From NCBI GenBank assembly GCA_000181795.3, contig CM012954.1, positions 7,510,189 to 7,574,188 of the forward strand: a stretch of DNA of 64,000 bases, written 5' to 3'. Shown here one piece after another: positions 13,848 to 25,733 of the stretch. The translations under genes were made by a program, and so were the position numbers. The DNA is from Trichinella spiralis (lineage: Eukaryota; Nematoda; Enoplea; Trichinellida; Trichinellidae). The notes under the pieces are model-generated. The model was not told the DNA's origin. It made no database searches and saw only the letters and a program-made list of their open reading frames with translations. How positions within the stretch are numbered: position 1 is the first letter of the stretch; each line of letters begins with the position of its first letter.

Positions 13848-14733
13848 CTATCGATAACAATTACGATAACGAACTAATATGGTGAGCAAAACAACAGATA
13901 AACCAAAAAATAAAAACTGTTTTGCAGGGAAGTTTTTAAAACGTCGACCAATCTTAGTATAGAATCGATCTGACGAACTTTCATCTTCTAGGCATTGAAG
14001 TTTCTTCAAAATAATTGAATAATCATTCTTCATCTATAAAAATATTTCAAATAATTAACACTGTCATAATTTTAAATCATAGGAATGAAAATTACAAAAT
14101 CATCAGCATCGTCATCAAATTCTGAAAAAGTACTGTGATCCGAGACGTCAGAATCAGATGTGGAACTTTCAAAATGTTCACTTAATGCAGTCTAAACAAA
14201 TCGTATATAGCATACCGTTTCAAAGTGTTCAACGATACTTGCAGTTAGAAAACGCTCTTCGGCATCTTTCTCTACGTGGAGTTCAAGTTGGTCACATTTT
14301 CGCAAAATCGAAACGGCAAATTCGTGATCAACATTTGAAAAATCAAATTCATTAACATAAAAAGGTATATATATATATATATAATTTGAAATTGGCGTTG
14401 ACAATTGAAAAACAATAATTAATATACTGATAAGATTTTATCACCAGGGGCCAAATTGCCAGCACGATCGGCGACGGAATCAGATATAATCTTAGACACA
14501 TAAATTCCATTGTCATAAGGTAAATACGGTGCGTCTTTACCGCCCAGAATGTGAAACCCAAAATCTTAATTAAATTACACCAATAAAAGACATTCTCTGA
14601 ATGAATAAACTGTGAATAATATAATGGAGCAAGCACAAAAATAATCTTGCTTCTCCTATATACCTTGTTGTTCTTCGCGTTTCAAAACTATTGTAATATC
14701 TTTTATTTTGTCTGCAGCGCAACATTCGGCCAT
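13848..14733 (-). CDS. SYNJ2BP: SYNJ2BP/OMP25-like tail-anchored PDZ protein
   Basis: Predicted adaptor on the mitochondrial outer membrane: an N-terminal PDZ domain faces the cytosol and one C-terminal helix anchors it. Exons on the minus strand are 14664-14733, 14428-14564, 14216-14356, 14096-14191 and 13848-14033 (209 residues). The PDZ domain spans about residues 12-105 and shows GFHILGGKDAPY, then NGIYVSKIISDSVADRAG, then LAPGDKILS joined to VNEFDFSNVDHEFAVSILRK, the same order and spacing as human SYNJ2BP. A Ser/Asp-rich linker follows. The last exon ends in FLFFGLSVVLLTILVRYRN, a hydrophobic segment with a basic tail typical of outer-membrane tail anchors. Oddity: intron 2 (14357-14427) starts with GTATAT but ends in TTTTTAT, not AG. 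The start ATG follows an acceptor-like TTTTTTTAAG by one base. The gene lies divergent to DRP1. SYNJ2BP orthology is inferred; PDZ identity is firm. Confidence 0.78.
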
Positions 14734-15942
14734 TCTTAAAAAAATATAATTATTTCAAAGCTACAGTAAAAATGTATTTTGAAGAAAATCATGTAATATA
14801 ATTTGCACATTCTTTGAAGCGATCAATATCGAAAATTGTATTGATGAATAATAAAGTAAACCTGATGTGAAATGTATAAAATCTAAAAGCTAATAATTGC
14901 ATTCGTAATAAAGCACTGATATTTTTCTATAGTGTAAAAAACGCAATTACAGTAATATATTTTTACCATAAGATTATACACAGCAAAATGCTTTTGTACT
15001 TTGAAATTCCTACAATTGATTTAATCTATAATTAAAATCATAAAAACTACAAAAGTAAAAGTAATTTTACAAAAAAAATTCAAAATTGTATTCGAGGATA
15101 AAGAAATACTTTACATAGTTAGTGTAGTTGATAGTTGAATATAATTTATAAAGATAAACATCTGAATGAATAGAACGATTCAGTTTTCCTCTAGCTTTTT
15201 AGAATGATATTGTTGTCTTAAACCAGCTGCAGTAAAAATATAATGATTTAAATTTCGCAAACAGAAAATAAAATACCTTCATGTCATAATATAGAGAAAA
15301 CGAAATATTAAAATTGATTGGTCGAATAATTTATTATTGAAATTAACGTACAAAGTATATATCTTTTTAAATCAGCACAAATTAATTTATGTAATTATTT
15401 ATAATTGTTTCATAAATTAAAAAAAGCATTTCTTAATTGACACAAAATGTTTCCTTAACATTTGTTGAGGATTACCTGATCATTACTTAAAATATGTCAA
15501 ATGTACCTTTGTTCATTAACCAGATACGGTATTTCTTGTACGCTCATTTTTTCTACCGAAGACTTGCTATATGTAGTTGTTTCTGTTTTTGGCGATTTGA
15601 CCAGATCGAATATTTTGTCTTATATTCTGCTTAAAAATAAAATGTTAACATTTGTTCTAGCATTTTATTTTTATCATTTGGTACGGATGTCTTTATTTAT
15701 AAATATATGAATTATAGATGAATAACACATTTATTTCATAGTATTTATTAAATTATGCTCGATCAACTTATTTTTGTATTTTTAATTTTCATCTTGGATG
15801 TGAGTTTTAATCTAGCATAAATTTGGATTGCTTTGATATAGTAATAGTTTCTGGTTTATGGTGATTTGATTCATTTAGATTCAGTTTCATATTATTTTAT
15901 ATACATTTTAATCTTTTCAGTGATTTTTTACCAGAAACAAGT
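14734..15942. other. Shared upstream region of the PDZ gene and DRP1
   Basis: 1.2 kb of AT-rich DNA between two divergent genes. It must hold both promoters, but no TATA box or other element could be assigned. An open frame at 15501-15710 has no recognisable domain. The plus-strand TTTTCAG at 15914-15920, 22 bases before the DRP1 ATG, looks like a splice acceptor. Confidence 0.5.
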
Positions 15943-18900
15943 ATGGAATCTTTGATTCCTGTGATCAACAAACTACAAGATGTTTTCAATACTGTTGGTT
16001 CGGAAACCATTCAGCTTCCTCAGATTGTAGTCATTGGTACTCAGGTTGGTATTTTTTATTGTTTTTTTTTCAAAAAATTATAAAATGATATTTAAAATAG
16101 AGTGCTGGAAAGAGTTCTGTAATTGAAAATATTGTCGGTCGAGATTTCTTGCCTCGAGGATGTGGAATTGTTACCCGAAGACCTCTGATTTTGCAGCTTA
16201 TTCACATACCAGAAGCTGAAATGGGTGATCCAGCGGAAACACTAGGTAGGTTTTGTCAGTTTTATTCGTTATGGAGATGTAATGTTACTCAGATAGTATT
16301 TTGTGACTACTGATTTTTAACACCATTTTTTTAAATTCATACTATGTCCAAGATTGTCATGAAAATTGTTAGCTAAGATGGTTTGATATAATTTAAAAAG
16401 GCAATTAAATGTTCAAGAAAAATTATAGTCAACTGTCCATTGCAGAATAGAAAATTATGATTTAATTTGATTTTTATGCGTTGCAGTACCTGTTACTAAA
16501 GAATGGGTAAAATTTTTGCATACTGGAGATCGAATTTTTGACAATTTTGAAGAAGTGCGTGAAGAGATTGAAAATGAGACAAATAGACTATCCGGCACGA
16601 AGAAAGTAACTTTTTTCCCCTATAATTTTACGTGCATAATAGAAATTTTTTTCCTCAGGGAATTCATCCTGAACCAATTAGCATGAAAATCTTTTCTCCA
16701 AACGTGGTGAACTTAACATTGGTAGACTTGCCCGGAATGACAAAGGTCCCGGTTGACGATCAACCACCAGACATTGAGCTGCGAATTCGGAAAATATCGC
16801 TTCGTTTTATTGAAAATCCAAATTCGATAATTTTGGCAATCACTCCTGCAAATCAGGACTTCTCCACTTCGGAGGCTTTACAATTGGCCCGACAAGTTGA
16901 TCCAGACGGTTTGAATAATGAATTTTGTTTTTCATTTTGTATAGTTTTGATGTTGAAATGTTCAGGGAGGCGAACACTGGCTGTCATCACAAAGCTTGAT
17001 CTTATGGATCATGGTACAGATGCTGCCGACTTACTTTTGGGAAAAGTGATACCGGTAAAACTTGGTATTATTGGTGTTGTGAATCGCTCGCAGCAGGATA
17101 TCGTCAACAAGAAGGTTTTCAACTTGCAATAGTGAACAGTTTTGTTTTCATTGAATCTGAAATTTCGTCTATTCAGAGTATTCGAGATTCACTGAAAGAT
17201 GAAGCGACGTTTTTGCAAAGGCGTTATCCAACTTTAGCAAGTCAAAACGGATCGCCATTTTTAGCCAAAACACTGAATCGAGTGATAAATTTGTTTGATA
17301 AAATTGATTATCAGTTTTCTGTTATGTATTGTAATTTTGTAAATTGTAGTTGCTCATGCATCACATACGTGATTGCTTGCCAGAGTTGAAATCCAGGGTC
17401 AATATTCTTATGCTGAAGTATCAGAATATGCTGTATACCTGTGGTGAGCAAGTCCAAGACCAAGTATTGAAACTTTATTTTAAAAGCACATTATAATCTG
17501 TTGCAATGCAGAAAATTCATATTTTTCGTTTTCCAGTCCCAGATGTTGCTGCGAATTTTGACTCGTTTTGCCAACTCGTACTGCGCCACTGTGGAAGGAA
17601 ATGCAAAGAATATAGAGACTTCGGAATTGTGAGATGATAAAAGCAAAAAAATTCACTATTGTAATTCGATTTATTTTATTGGATGCATTTTTGAAGATGT
17701 GGGGGTGCGAGAATTTGTTATATTTTTCACAATACGTTTGCCCGCGCTTTGGAAAATATCAATCCGCTCGATGGACTGAGTGAGAAGGAAATTTTAACGG
17801 CAATACGTAATGCAACGGTATGTTGTATTTTCAGTTTATTGAACTGCTTTTGTTGTTGTTGCTCTTTAGCTGATTTAGTTTGGTATTTAAATTCTAGGGA
17901 CCTAGACCAGCAATTTTTGTGCCAGAGGTTGCTTTTGAATTGTTAGTGAAAAGGCAGATTAAACGTCTTTTGCAACCAAGCTTGCGTTGCGTTGAGCTGG
18001 TTCACGAAGAATTGCAACGTATTGTGGAATGCTGTGGTGACGATATTAGGCAGGAAATGATTCGTTTTCCGAAATTGAACGATATGATCATTGATGTTGT
18101 CAATACGCTGTTAAAATTGCGACTTCCGGTTACCAATGAGATGGTATTTTTTTCATTTCATTCTAAGGTGATGAGATGATTTGGTTGAATTCTGGCAAGC
18201 CGCTGTTTTCTCTCACTAGTTGAGGCATAAAATGCTCGCTCTATCAATAAAATCATCAGCTTCCTACCTGAATAAGGAAAGGAGCATTTTCGTATGGGCC
18301 AGTCACGTGGAAATTATTTTAAACCAATCAGTGGAAAAAATCTGTGGAAATCCACGGGTTTGCTTGAATTCAACTGAATTTTCTTGATAATGACAACGCT
18401 TTTCTGCTTCTCTTTGCATCTTTTCCATATGGAGTATTTCAGGTAGAGCATTTGGTGTCCATTGAGTTGGCTTACATCAATACTCGACATCCAGATTTTG
18501 CTTCCGCGTCGTTGATCTCGGTGCTTAAAGAGGTTAAAGGAGATGCAAGCTTTTCGCACTCTTATTGCAGTAGCGAGAATATTAAACTGTTAACTAGCAC
18601 TTCTGCAACAACTGTAAACGTATGTTAATAATGTGTAATGTTCAAAGAACAATTTGCTTTTCTGAGGCAAATATTTTCTCAGATAAAAATACACGGCAAA
18701 TTTGTGTAGTTATTCTGAATGGTGACATTCTGTTCTTTTTTTTTCTTTTTAGGATAAAACTGGTGCTCAGAAGTCTGCTAAATTTTCATACAACGTTGTA
18801 CGAGTTGAGGATTCGTCCGTTTACAACAGCAGTGGTGTACCTGGTAGATCAACGGATGACGAGTCGGTCGATCAATTCCAGCTCAGTGACAAAGAACAAC

Positions 18901-19334
18901 ATGACTGTTCAATGATTGGTATTTTCACGCTTAATTTTGTCAACTCTCATTATTTTCAAAATTGTAATTATTATTACTGCAGGAAATTTGATTAAGTCTT
19001 ACTTTATGATATCTCGCAAAACTATTCAAGATTTCGTACCGAAAACGATCATGCACTTTTTGGTCAACTATATCAAAGTGTGTTCAACTTATGAACAATT
19101 AACTGCTTGAAGAAATGAAGCTAAGTTTGGAAAAAATAATGCAAATCATGTATTTTTCAGGATCATTTGCAAAGTGAACTAGTTAGAAAGGTGTATCGTC
19201 CAGAATTGTTTGATGATTTACTGCATGAGTCCGAACAAATTGCTGCTAAAAGGAAAGAAACTGTTGAAATGCTGAATGCTCTTGAGAAAGCTAGCCGAGT
19301 TATTGCTGAAATTCGTGACGTTCACATATGGTAA
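15943..19334 (+). CDS. DNM1L/drp-1: Dynamin-related protein 1, mitochondrial and peroxisomal fission GTPase
   Basis: Large GTPase that assembles on the mitochondrial outer membrane and constricts it. Coding exons: 15943-16044, 16101-16245, 16487-16605, 16659-16908, 16966-17114, 17177-17281, 17350-17463, 17537-17628, 17697-17817, 17898-18143, 18443-18619, 18753-18918, 18983-19077 and 19161-19334, giving 684 residues, close to the family's 700-740. It opens [19 protein letters not shown], nearly the human DRP1 start. GTPase motifs: GTQSAGKSS (P-loop, split by intron 1), GIVTRRP, DLPGMTK and TKLD. The stalk follows ([25 protein letters not shown]). A short variable region rich in Ser/Asp replaces the long insert of mammalian forms. 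The GTPase effector domain ([19 protein letters not shown]) leads to the ending [10 protein letters not shown]. There is no PH domain or proline-rich tail, as expected for DRP1 and unlike classical dynamin. Confidence 0.96.
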
Positions 19335-19420
19335 ATTGACGCTGTAATTTATTAAGTAAAGGTTACATAACGAATGAAGCTCTGAATAAAACTGCACTGA
19401 AAAGAATAAGAAAGGATATC

Positions 19421-19462
<42 letters not shown>

Positions 19463-19569
19463 CGCCGCTGCTCCTGCAGCTCTGAACTGCTCCATAATCA
19501 CAGTCGGGATTAAGCACAACACATTGATGCTGCTGGGATATTGGACTGTATTTCTACTGGAAAACTGTT
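19335..19569. other. Convergent 3' spacer with (AT)n
   Basis: The DRP1 and parvin genes end tail to tail here, 235 bases apart. The spacer holds an uninterrupted AT run at 19423-19459. Both transcripts probably end within it. Confidence 0.7.
19423..19459. repeat. (AT)n microsatellite
   Basis: A 37-base alternating AT run between two convergent genes. It is followed directly by GC-richer sequence (CAGCGCCGCTGCTCCTGCAG). Confidence 0.92.
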
Positions 19570-20980
19570 TCACACGTGCTTGTATCTCGTGAAGAGAGAA
19601 TACAAGATTCGAAGTGTACATTTCATATCACCGTTGACAATATCTTCCGGTCTGGATTTGGGCTGCGGCATTCCAGCTTCTTGCATCAATTCGAAGCTCA
19701 ATGCCACATTGTGGACCTTTTGGTCGAAATCAGTTGGAGTAAGGTGGAAACCGTACAATGGCACAAAGTAATTTTCCAACAAGCCCATCAATAGCACCAG
19801 AAATACACCATCTTGAAATTGATATTCCAGTTCAGTTACCTGACGACGAAGAAAGAAGAAAACAGAAAAAAAGTGTCATACAACTGTATACAAAAAGTCT
19901 GTGAAATGCATACTTCAAGGTTGACTTTGTTCAAGTGTTTGTTGGCAAAAGTAAGCAAAGAGCGTTTAACAACGCTAAGCTTGTCCGGTGCATGGTCGAT
20001 TAGAGTGTCGAAAGCGTCTCTTTCACCGCGCAAGCCGAATTCATCTTGCACATCTGTTATTTCCTCAGTCACGTACCGAGTATGAAGTTGGCCGTCTCGT
20101 TTATGAGCAACTAACATCTGAACGAATAGTTCAAACTTTGAACAAACAAGCAAGAAAAGCGTACTTGAAGTTGGCAGTGTTCGGGAAATCGAATAGGCGC
20201 CCGAAAATGAATAGCAACAGCGACAAGCAGTTGCAGTATAGATGCTAAGTTTTTGTTGTGTATGCTTTCGGCAGACCAACGCGGCTGCTGCCAACGAGGC
20301 TGTGCGAATATTTGACTGCAATACTGCAGAATAACTTGCAACTTCTGACGCTGGCCTTCCACGCTTTGAGATACTTCAGGCACTTCCATCTGAATATAGC
20401 GCACCGATTATAATAAGCAAGAATAAACAACTACACAACAGCATTTGATTCTGATTCATGGTTGATAACAGCAATGACGTTGTAAAGAAAATTAAATTTG
20501 TAAATTACCCTGACGTTGGCCAGTTTTTCAAGCAATTTCTGAATGACCAAACCGTCGTAAAGATCTTCCACAATGTCTTTGACGACAATGCGTTCCGAAG
20601 CGAGAATATCATTAATCCAATCTATCAGCAATTTTACCACTTCGTTCACTTTTGGATCCATTCTACTCTGCTCTGTGATAATTGCCCGTTCTTCACCTTC
20701 GATAATATCATCGGCAGATATTTCAATAGGAACAGGAATTCCTACAGTTATCATTTATAATATAAAATTATTTTAAAAAATATAATTTTCTGAATATACC
20801 ACTTGAATCGATCGCATCGCGTCCTTCGATTTCCACTTGCAATGCTTCATCTTCTTCGTGTACTTTCTTTTTCGAACGACCGAGTGTGCCTATTTTATCT
20901 AAAAATGACTCATCTTTCTTTTCCTTTTCTCTTCGCCTAAGACTGCCCGATTTATTGGACTGAAGCGTGCTTGTCATCAT
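19570..20980 (-). CDS. PARVA/pat-6: Parvin (actopaxin), integrin-linked kinase partner with two CH domains
   Basis: Parvins join ILK and PINCH in the integrin adhesion complex and link it to actin; in nematode muscle the family member is PAT-6. Minus-strand exons: 20800-20980, 20509-20741, 20165-20389, 19914-20117 and 19570-19839, giving 370 residues, the usual parvin length. The basic N-terminus contains KKDESFLDKIGTLGRSKKK, matching the conserved DDSFLGKLGGTLAR region. CH1 shows LIDWINDILASERIVVKDI and EDLYDGLVIQKLLEKL, then HFRAPIRFPEH. CH2 shows RDAFDTLIDHAPDKLSVVK, FANKHLNKVNLEVTELE and LLMGLLENYFVPLYGFHL, and the protein ends RILYSLFTRYKHV. The start used is the first of two adjacent ATGs at 20978-20980. 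An acceptor-like TTTGCTTCAG lies 36 bases upstream. It shares a 670-base divergent spacer with FKBP2. Confidence 0.95.
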
Positions 20981-21650
20981 GAAAATTTTCCGCACTCGAG
21001 AGAACTTTTCACTGCTCTGAAGCAAACTACAGTATGAAGTAATTCTAATTTTACCTAACCATCATATAGTGTAACTTTCGTCTGTTTTTAATAATTATAA
21101 ATTGGAAATTGAATTTAAATTTGTACAAAACAATATTTTCATATATTATGGGGAATAAATGATTATATAAAATTATGAAAGGAAAGAAAATTGTAAATAA
21201 TTTACAGTAATCTATATAATAAAAAGATTGCATTATAACTCAAGAAAATGGAATTTTTGCTAATTAAATGGTAATTTTAAGTAAACATTTATCCACTGCC
21301 CAAAAAAGAAACATTTTCTTATTAGTAAAATAAATTCACTGTTTGGACAACACTAATGCAGCATTTTATGTAATAAAAAGGACGAGCTCTGCTGGCTTAT
21401 TTGTTAAATTGAGTTATAGTCATAAAGAGCACTTGGAAATATGCTTTGCTTTAACTTAACCATCACTTAACTACAGAAAAGAGATGCATTCTCAAAACAG
21501 GAAAATTAAAGCAGAATTAGCTCAAATATTTTGATACGTTGTATATAAACAATGTTTTTGCAAATGTAAGTTAACAATGATTTTATGTTTATTTTATCTC
21601 ATAGTATTTTCATTAATTATTGTTGAACACAATATGGTAGGAAGTTTCTT
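20981..21650. other. Divergent spacer between parvin and FKBP2
   Basis: 670 bases of AT-rich DNA that must hold both 5' regions. I found no clear promoter element. On the plus strand TTTATCTCATAG ends at 21604, 46 bases before the FKBP2 ATG, and could be a splice acceptor. Confidence 0.5.
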
Positions 21651-22274
21651 ATGGTCATTCATTATGTGTATCTGTTGCTCAATTTCAATGTTATTTTTGA
21701 ATCTTTGGCCGATATGAAATCAAATTTGAAAATTGATGTGAAAGAGAAGCCTGAATCGTGCAACAGGAAATCCAAGAAAGGTGATGCACTGCATGTGCAT
21801 TATAAGGTGAAGTCGTTAACAAATATTAAGTATTGTCGTTGGATAATTTGATATTTTTTATCTTTTAGGGCAGTCTTGCTGACGGTACAGAATTTGACAG
21901 TAGTTACAATCGAAATCAACCGTTTATTTTTACCATTGGAGCAGGTCAAGTTATTGGTGGATGGGAAAGTGGCTTGCTAAAGTAAGTTGTTTGGACTGTT
22001 TTATGCAAAACGTGTTGTTTCAGGCAATAGGTTTTCTTTTTGTTGTCTGTTGTAAAAATTTCCTTGTTTTAGCATGTGTGAAGGTGAAATCAGGCAGTTG
22101 ATAATACCACCCGAATTAGGCTACGGCGATAGAGGCGCACCTCCAGTTATTCCACGTAAGTGTGTATTTTCATATTGAAGGCATTGTAAAATCTCGAATT
22201 GTATTTTAGCGCATTCAACGCTGCATTTTGAAGTGAAATTGTTGAAAATTGACAGGCCAACGAATGAACTTTGA
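21651..22274 (+). CDS. FKBP2: ER-lumenal FK506-binding prolyl isomerase, FKBP2 type
   Basis: Peptidyl-prolyl cis-trans isomerase of the secretory pathway. Exons: 21651-21806, 21869-21981, 22073-22155 and 22210-22274 (138 residues, close to human FKBP2). The N-terminus [16 protein letters not shown] is hydrophobic and fits a signal peptide. The mature part begins [22 protein letters not shown]. The FKBP fold is complete: [36 protein letters not shown] with the pocket tryptophan, and [30 protein letters not shown]. It ends TNEL, a KDEL-like ER retrieval signal comparable to the RTEL of human FKBP2. The cysteine after KPES and the one in NMCEGE match the conserved pair. The gene is convergent with SSR3, which also acts at the ER. 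Confidence 0.95.
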
Positions 22275-22460
22275 AATGCAGCAAGAAATTTTTATATTAA
22301 CTACTGTTGCTTTTAGATTGTTCACTATTTTAATGTTATTATGCATAATCGAAAGGAGTGATATAATATTTCGAAATTTATTCGATTAACCAGATTTTTC
22401 AATAAATGTTAACTGTTCGAATAGATTTGCAGCCGTCGTATGCATTACAGTTTGGTAAAA
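22275..22460. other. Convergent 3' spacer of FKBP2 and SSR3
   Basis: 186 bases between two stops on opposite strands. AATAAATG near 22401 is a candidate polyadenylation signal for FKBP2. The transcripts may overlap at their 3' ends. Confidence 0.6.
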
Positions 22461-23057
22461 TTACTTCGTTCCAGTGGAAAACAGTGCTGCTAATCCACTT
22501 GCCCCACCAACTGATAATACGTAATTCCAGCTTCCTGTTATACTACGAAACATGTAGAAAGAAAAGAAAATCATAACAAAAGTGAAAAGCGCATTGTTGA
22601 AAAACATGCTCAGCATGGTAGCTTCGAAGTCTGCAACTTCGTTTTTCTTCCAAAGTATGCGCTCATCCCGATCTTTCTTGTTCATCTTTTTGTCATCAGA
22701 GTACTGCTTCATGATTTCTCGCGTAACGCCGTCTTCTCTTTTCTGTGCAATTCTGAAATACAATACTCAACTTTATGCGCGAATTGATAAAGTGGCTTCA
22801 ATTTACTGATGCTTCAAAATAAATTTAACATTTCTATACGCAAATGCCATCAACCAGGTAGAAACAAATGTCATAAAGATCCAAATCAAAAAACTTGCGC
22901 TGACTTCCTGACCATGAATACGCCAGAATAACCACAGTGGGACGACACTAACGACAAATGCGTTTCCATAGAAAAGAGCGGAACTTTTAGTAGAAACGTT
23001 GCGGGAAAAATCCTGCAGCAGCAATTCCTCTTCTTTCGTTAGACGTTTGTTTGCCAT
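22461..23057 (-). CDS. SSR3: Translocon-associated protein subunit gamma (TRAP-gamma)
   Basis: Membrane subunit of the TRAP complex, which sits beside the Sec61 channel in the ER and helps certain proteins enter. Minus-strand exons: 22807-23057 and 22461-22752, giving 180 residues against about 185 in human. The conserved start [20 protein letters not shown] is near-identical to the family, and four hydrophobic segments follow ([54 protein letters not shown]; the C-terminal [12 protein letters not shown]). The cytosolic loop has [12 protein letters not shown] and [18 protein letters not shown], a family signature. The ending ALFSTGTK matches ALLSTGSK. The single intron splits a Gln codon. An acceptor-like TTTCAG lies six bases before the ATG. 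Confidence 0.97.
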
Positions 23058-25733
23058 AATTCTCTGAAATTAAAAATGCAAACAATTCTATTATCACAAA
23101 AAGTGAAAAACAATTATGAAAATTTTATTTAAAAAAAAAGAGGCGCAGCAGTATAGAATACAGCCAAGATTTATGAATAAAATAATGTAAAACATAAACA
23201 TTGCTACGTGTAAGTTACTGTAAATTTTTACATTTTGCTACTGTAGGTTTAAGCATGAAGCAAAAAAGCCATATTTAGTTATTTTTCACTTTGAGAAAAA
23301 ATCATAAATTTAAATGCGATGAAAAATCAGACAAAAATTATATAATTTTTTACATTAAACTTGAAATATTTAAATAGCTGAATAGAGTAAAATTAAATGC
23401 AATCAATTTTTGCAATAAACTATTGCAAATTAATGGTATAACACATTCAGATAATTAATTAATTTATTTATATTTCAAATTTTCATAATATTTTATTTTT
23501 ATAGTTCAACTAACTCTTCATCAAAATTGGCCATCATTTACGGTATTTATCTGTTTGCTTTCTTTGACTGCAGTTATTTTATACTTCTCTGAATATTATC
23601 TATATTTATATATTTAAATATTGAACTAAGTAATATTATCAAAAAAAATTACTCTGATGTTCTTTGAGCATACTGTAAAATCATATTTAACAATATAAAT
23701 GGATAATAAAAAATGAATAACATTTTGAAATTATTATGCATTAATAATGTTTTAAAATAATTACAAGACTTGAAATCAAATAATTAGCAGATATGTAGTA
23801 TTTAACTTTAGGCCACCATTAATGGAAATAAGGTTTTATTTTGTTCATTATTGTCAGAAACTCGAGATTTGTTTGCCTGTGAGGCGGTTGTGCATTCGGT
23901 TAACCGTCTTTGCTGATAATTGTAATTCTACTTCACACAACTATAATATTATTTCTTCTCTACTTGTAAGTGATTTTTTCGTATATTCTAATGCGTGAAT
24001 TTATTTTGAATTAATGTGTTTTATGTGAATTTTAATTAATCAAAATACTTTATAAAGTTTTTAATAAAATATTTTTCTTCTTTCTATTAATTGTTGTTCT
24101 GTATAATGAGTTTTTATATACAAGTATTGAATAATACATTTGGTTGAAGTTAAATGTAAAAGATTTCTTTAAGAACTAGATCGATATGTCTGAGGATGAG
24201 TTGTTTTCTTTTTTTTTGTAGTCTTTATATAGATGGAATACATTGTTGTTAAGGTTTGCATAATCAGGTGAATGTTCGCTCATAATTGAAACAAATTTGA
24301 ATTGAAATTCTCTATGCTGAAGTCTTAATATACGTTTGAACTCATTTGACCAATACAAATTTCATCTGATAACTTTACATTCTTACACTTTGCTTGTTTT
24401 GTAAAATGAAATGTCTCATTGTAAGCAGAAGTAAAGAGTAATTGTAAGCATTAAAAAGATTTATTTTTTGTTTCGTCATTATTTTTCATTTTTGTTTGTT
24501 ACTCCATTCTTATTTGTACTACTTTGCTCTCGACATTGTAACTTTGTTGTTTGACTTTATGCCTATTTTCAATTAAATGATCAGTTTCAATCCTCAAGGC
24601 TTATTTTCTTCTAGAAATATTTAACCTTCTATCATACAAAAACTGGGTTGAAAAAAGCTTTATCTTCTGATGTTTTCCAGATAGTAAAAGATACAAAATT
24701 GGATAGGTTTTGTACGGTTCATTAAATTTAATATCACTGTCAGAATTAGATACTTTAAATTAAATCAGATTTATCACTAGCAAGTATACGTGTTAATGAT
24801 ATCTCGATTTAATTTTCATACAGCCGGAAAGCACTGGAAAATTTAGAAACACTTTAACTTGGGCTTCAGCATGTTATGTATATGACATTAGTTCCAATGC
24901 TTTCTGTTCAAGGTTATTTGAACAAAGCAGTTAATTGTGATAATAGTGAAGAAGGTGTATATTAATTTTGAATGAAGCTTTAAAATCAAATTACGATGCG
25001 TTATCTTTTTTTGACCATGATTTATTTTAAATTTACTTCCATGATTGATAGCTAGAATTTCTGCTTATGTAAAATGTGGTTTACATTAAGTGACCAATTT
25101 GTAAAAATTATTATGAAAATCACATTTCTTAATATTACTCTTTAATGCATTACTGTAAGGTTGTCAGGCTCAATTTTTTTAACTGGCCTTTAGTTCAGTT
25201 TACTGTATGCGTTGAGACGGGAGGTGCTCAGTTTCACATTCGTTGTTCGTTCTGTTCCCCACGTCTTTACGTGGTGTTGTAAATTATTTTTCAGTGTTAA
25301 ATTTTTATTTTTGCTGCATTTATTTATATTTTAGCTACATTTATTTATATTTAAGTTATTACTTTTTAATATAAATGTATTATTTTTGTTATTTTATAAT
25401 TATATTTGCCATTTGCGCATATTCATAGTACGGTTTTGTTAATTCTAAAGTATTAAGTTATGTCGCTATTTTAATGCAGTGCTTGTTAGTTTCCCTTTCT
25501 GATTCATAGAATTCTTCTTTTAAATATTTTAATTAATTTGTTTCAACAATTCATGGTTGTTTGTTCCGCATATGCTGTACTGATTACGTTTAATGCGCGT
25601 TACGTTAAAGACAGCTACTTTTTTGAACGAGCGAGAGTTTTTGGAATGTAATTGTTTTTCTCCATATTAATTTGATACTTTACATTAATTTTGTGATTTT
25701 TAATATTAGTATGTAAATATTTTAGAACTGAAA
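23058..25733. other. AT-rich divergent spacer, SSR3 to HUWE1
   Basis: 2.7 kb with no recognised gene. A minus-strand frame at 24176-24358 (about 60 codons, with MSEHSPDYANLNNN near the middle) has protein-like composition but no known domain and no partner exon. A small inverted repeat, CCACGT-CTTT-ACGTGG, lies near 25260. A plus-strand acceptor-like ATATTTTAG ends 8 bases before the HUWE1 ATG. Confidence 0.5.

Noticed and set aside
15501-15710. 69-codon frame between the PDZ gene and DRP1
   Set aside because: Hydrophobic, AT-driven composition with no motif and no splice partners. It lies in the presumed shared promoter.
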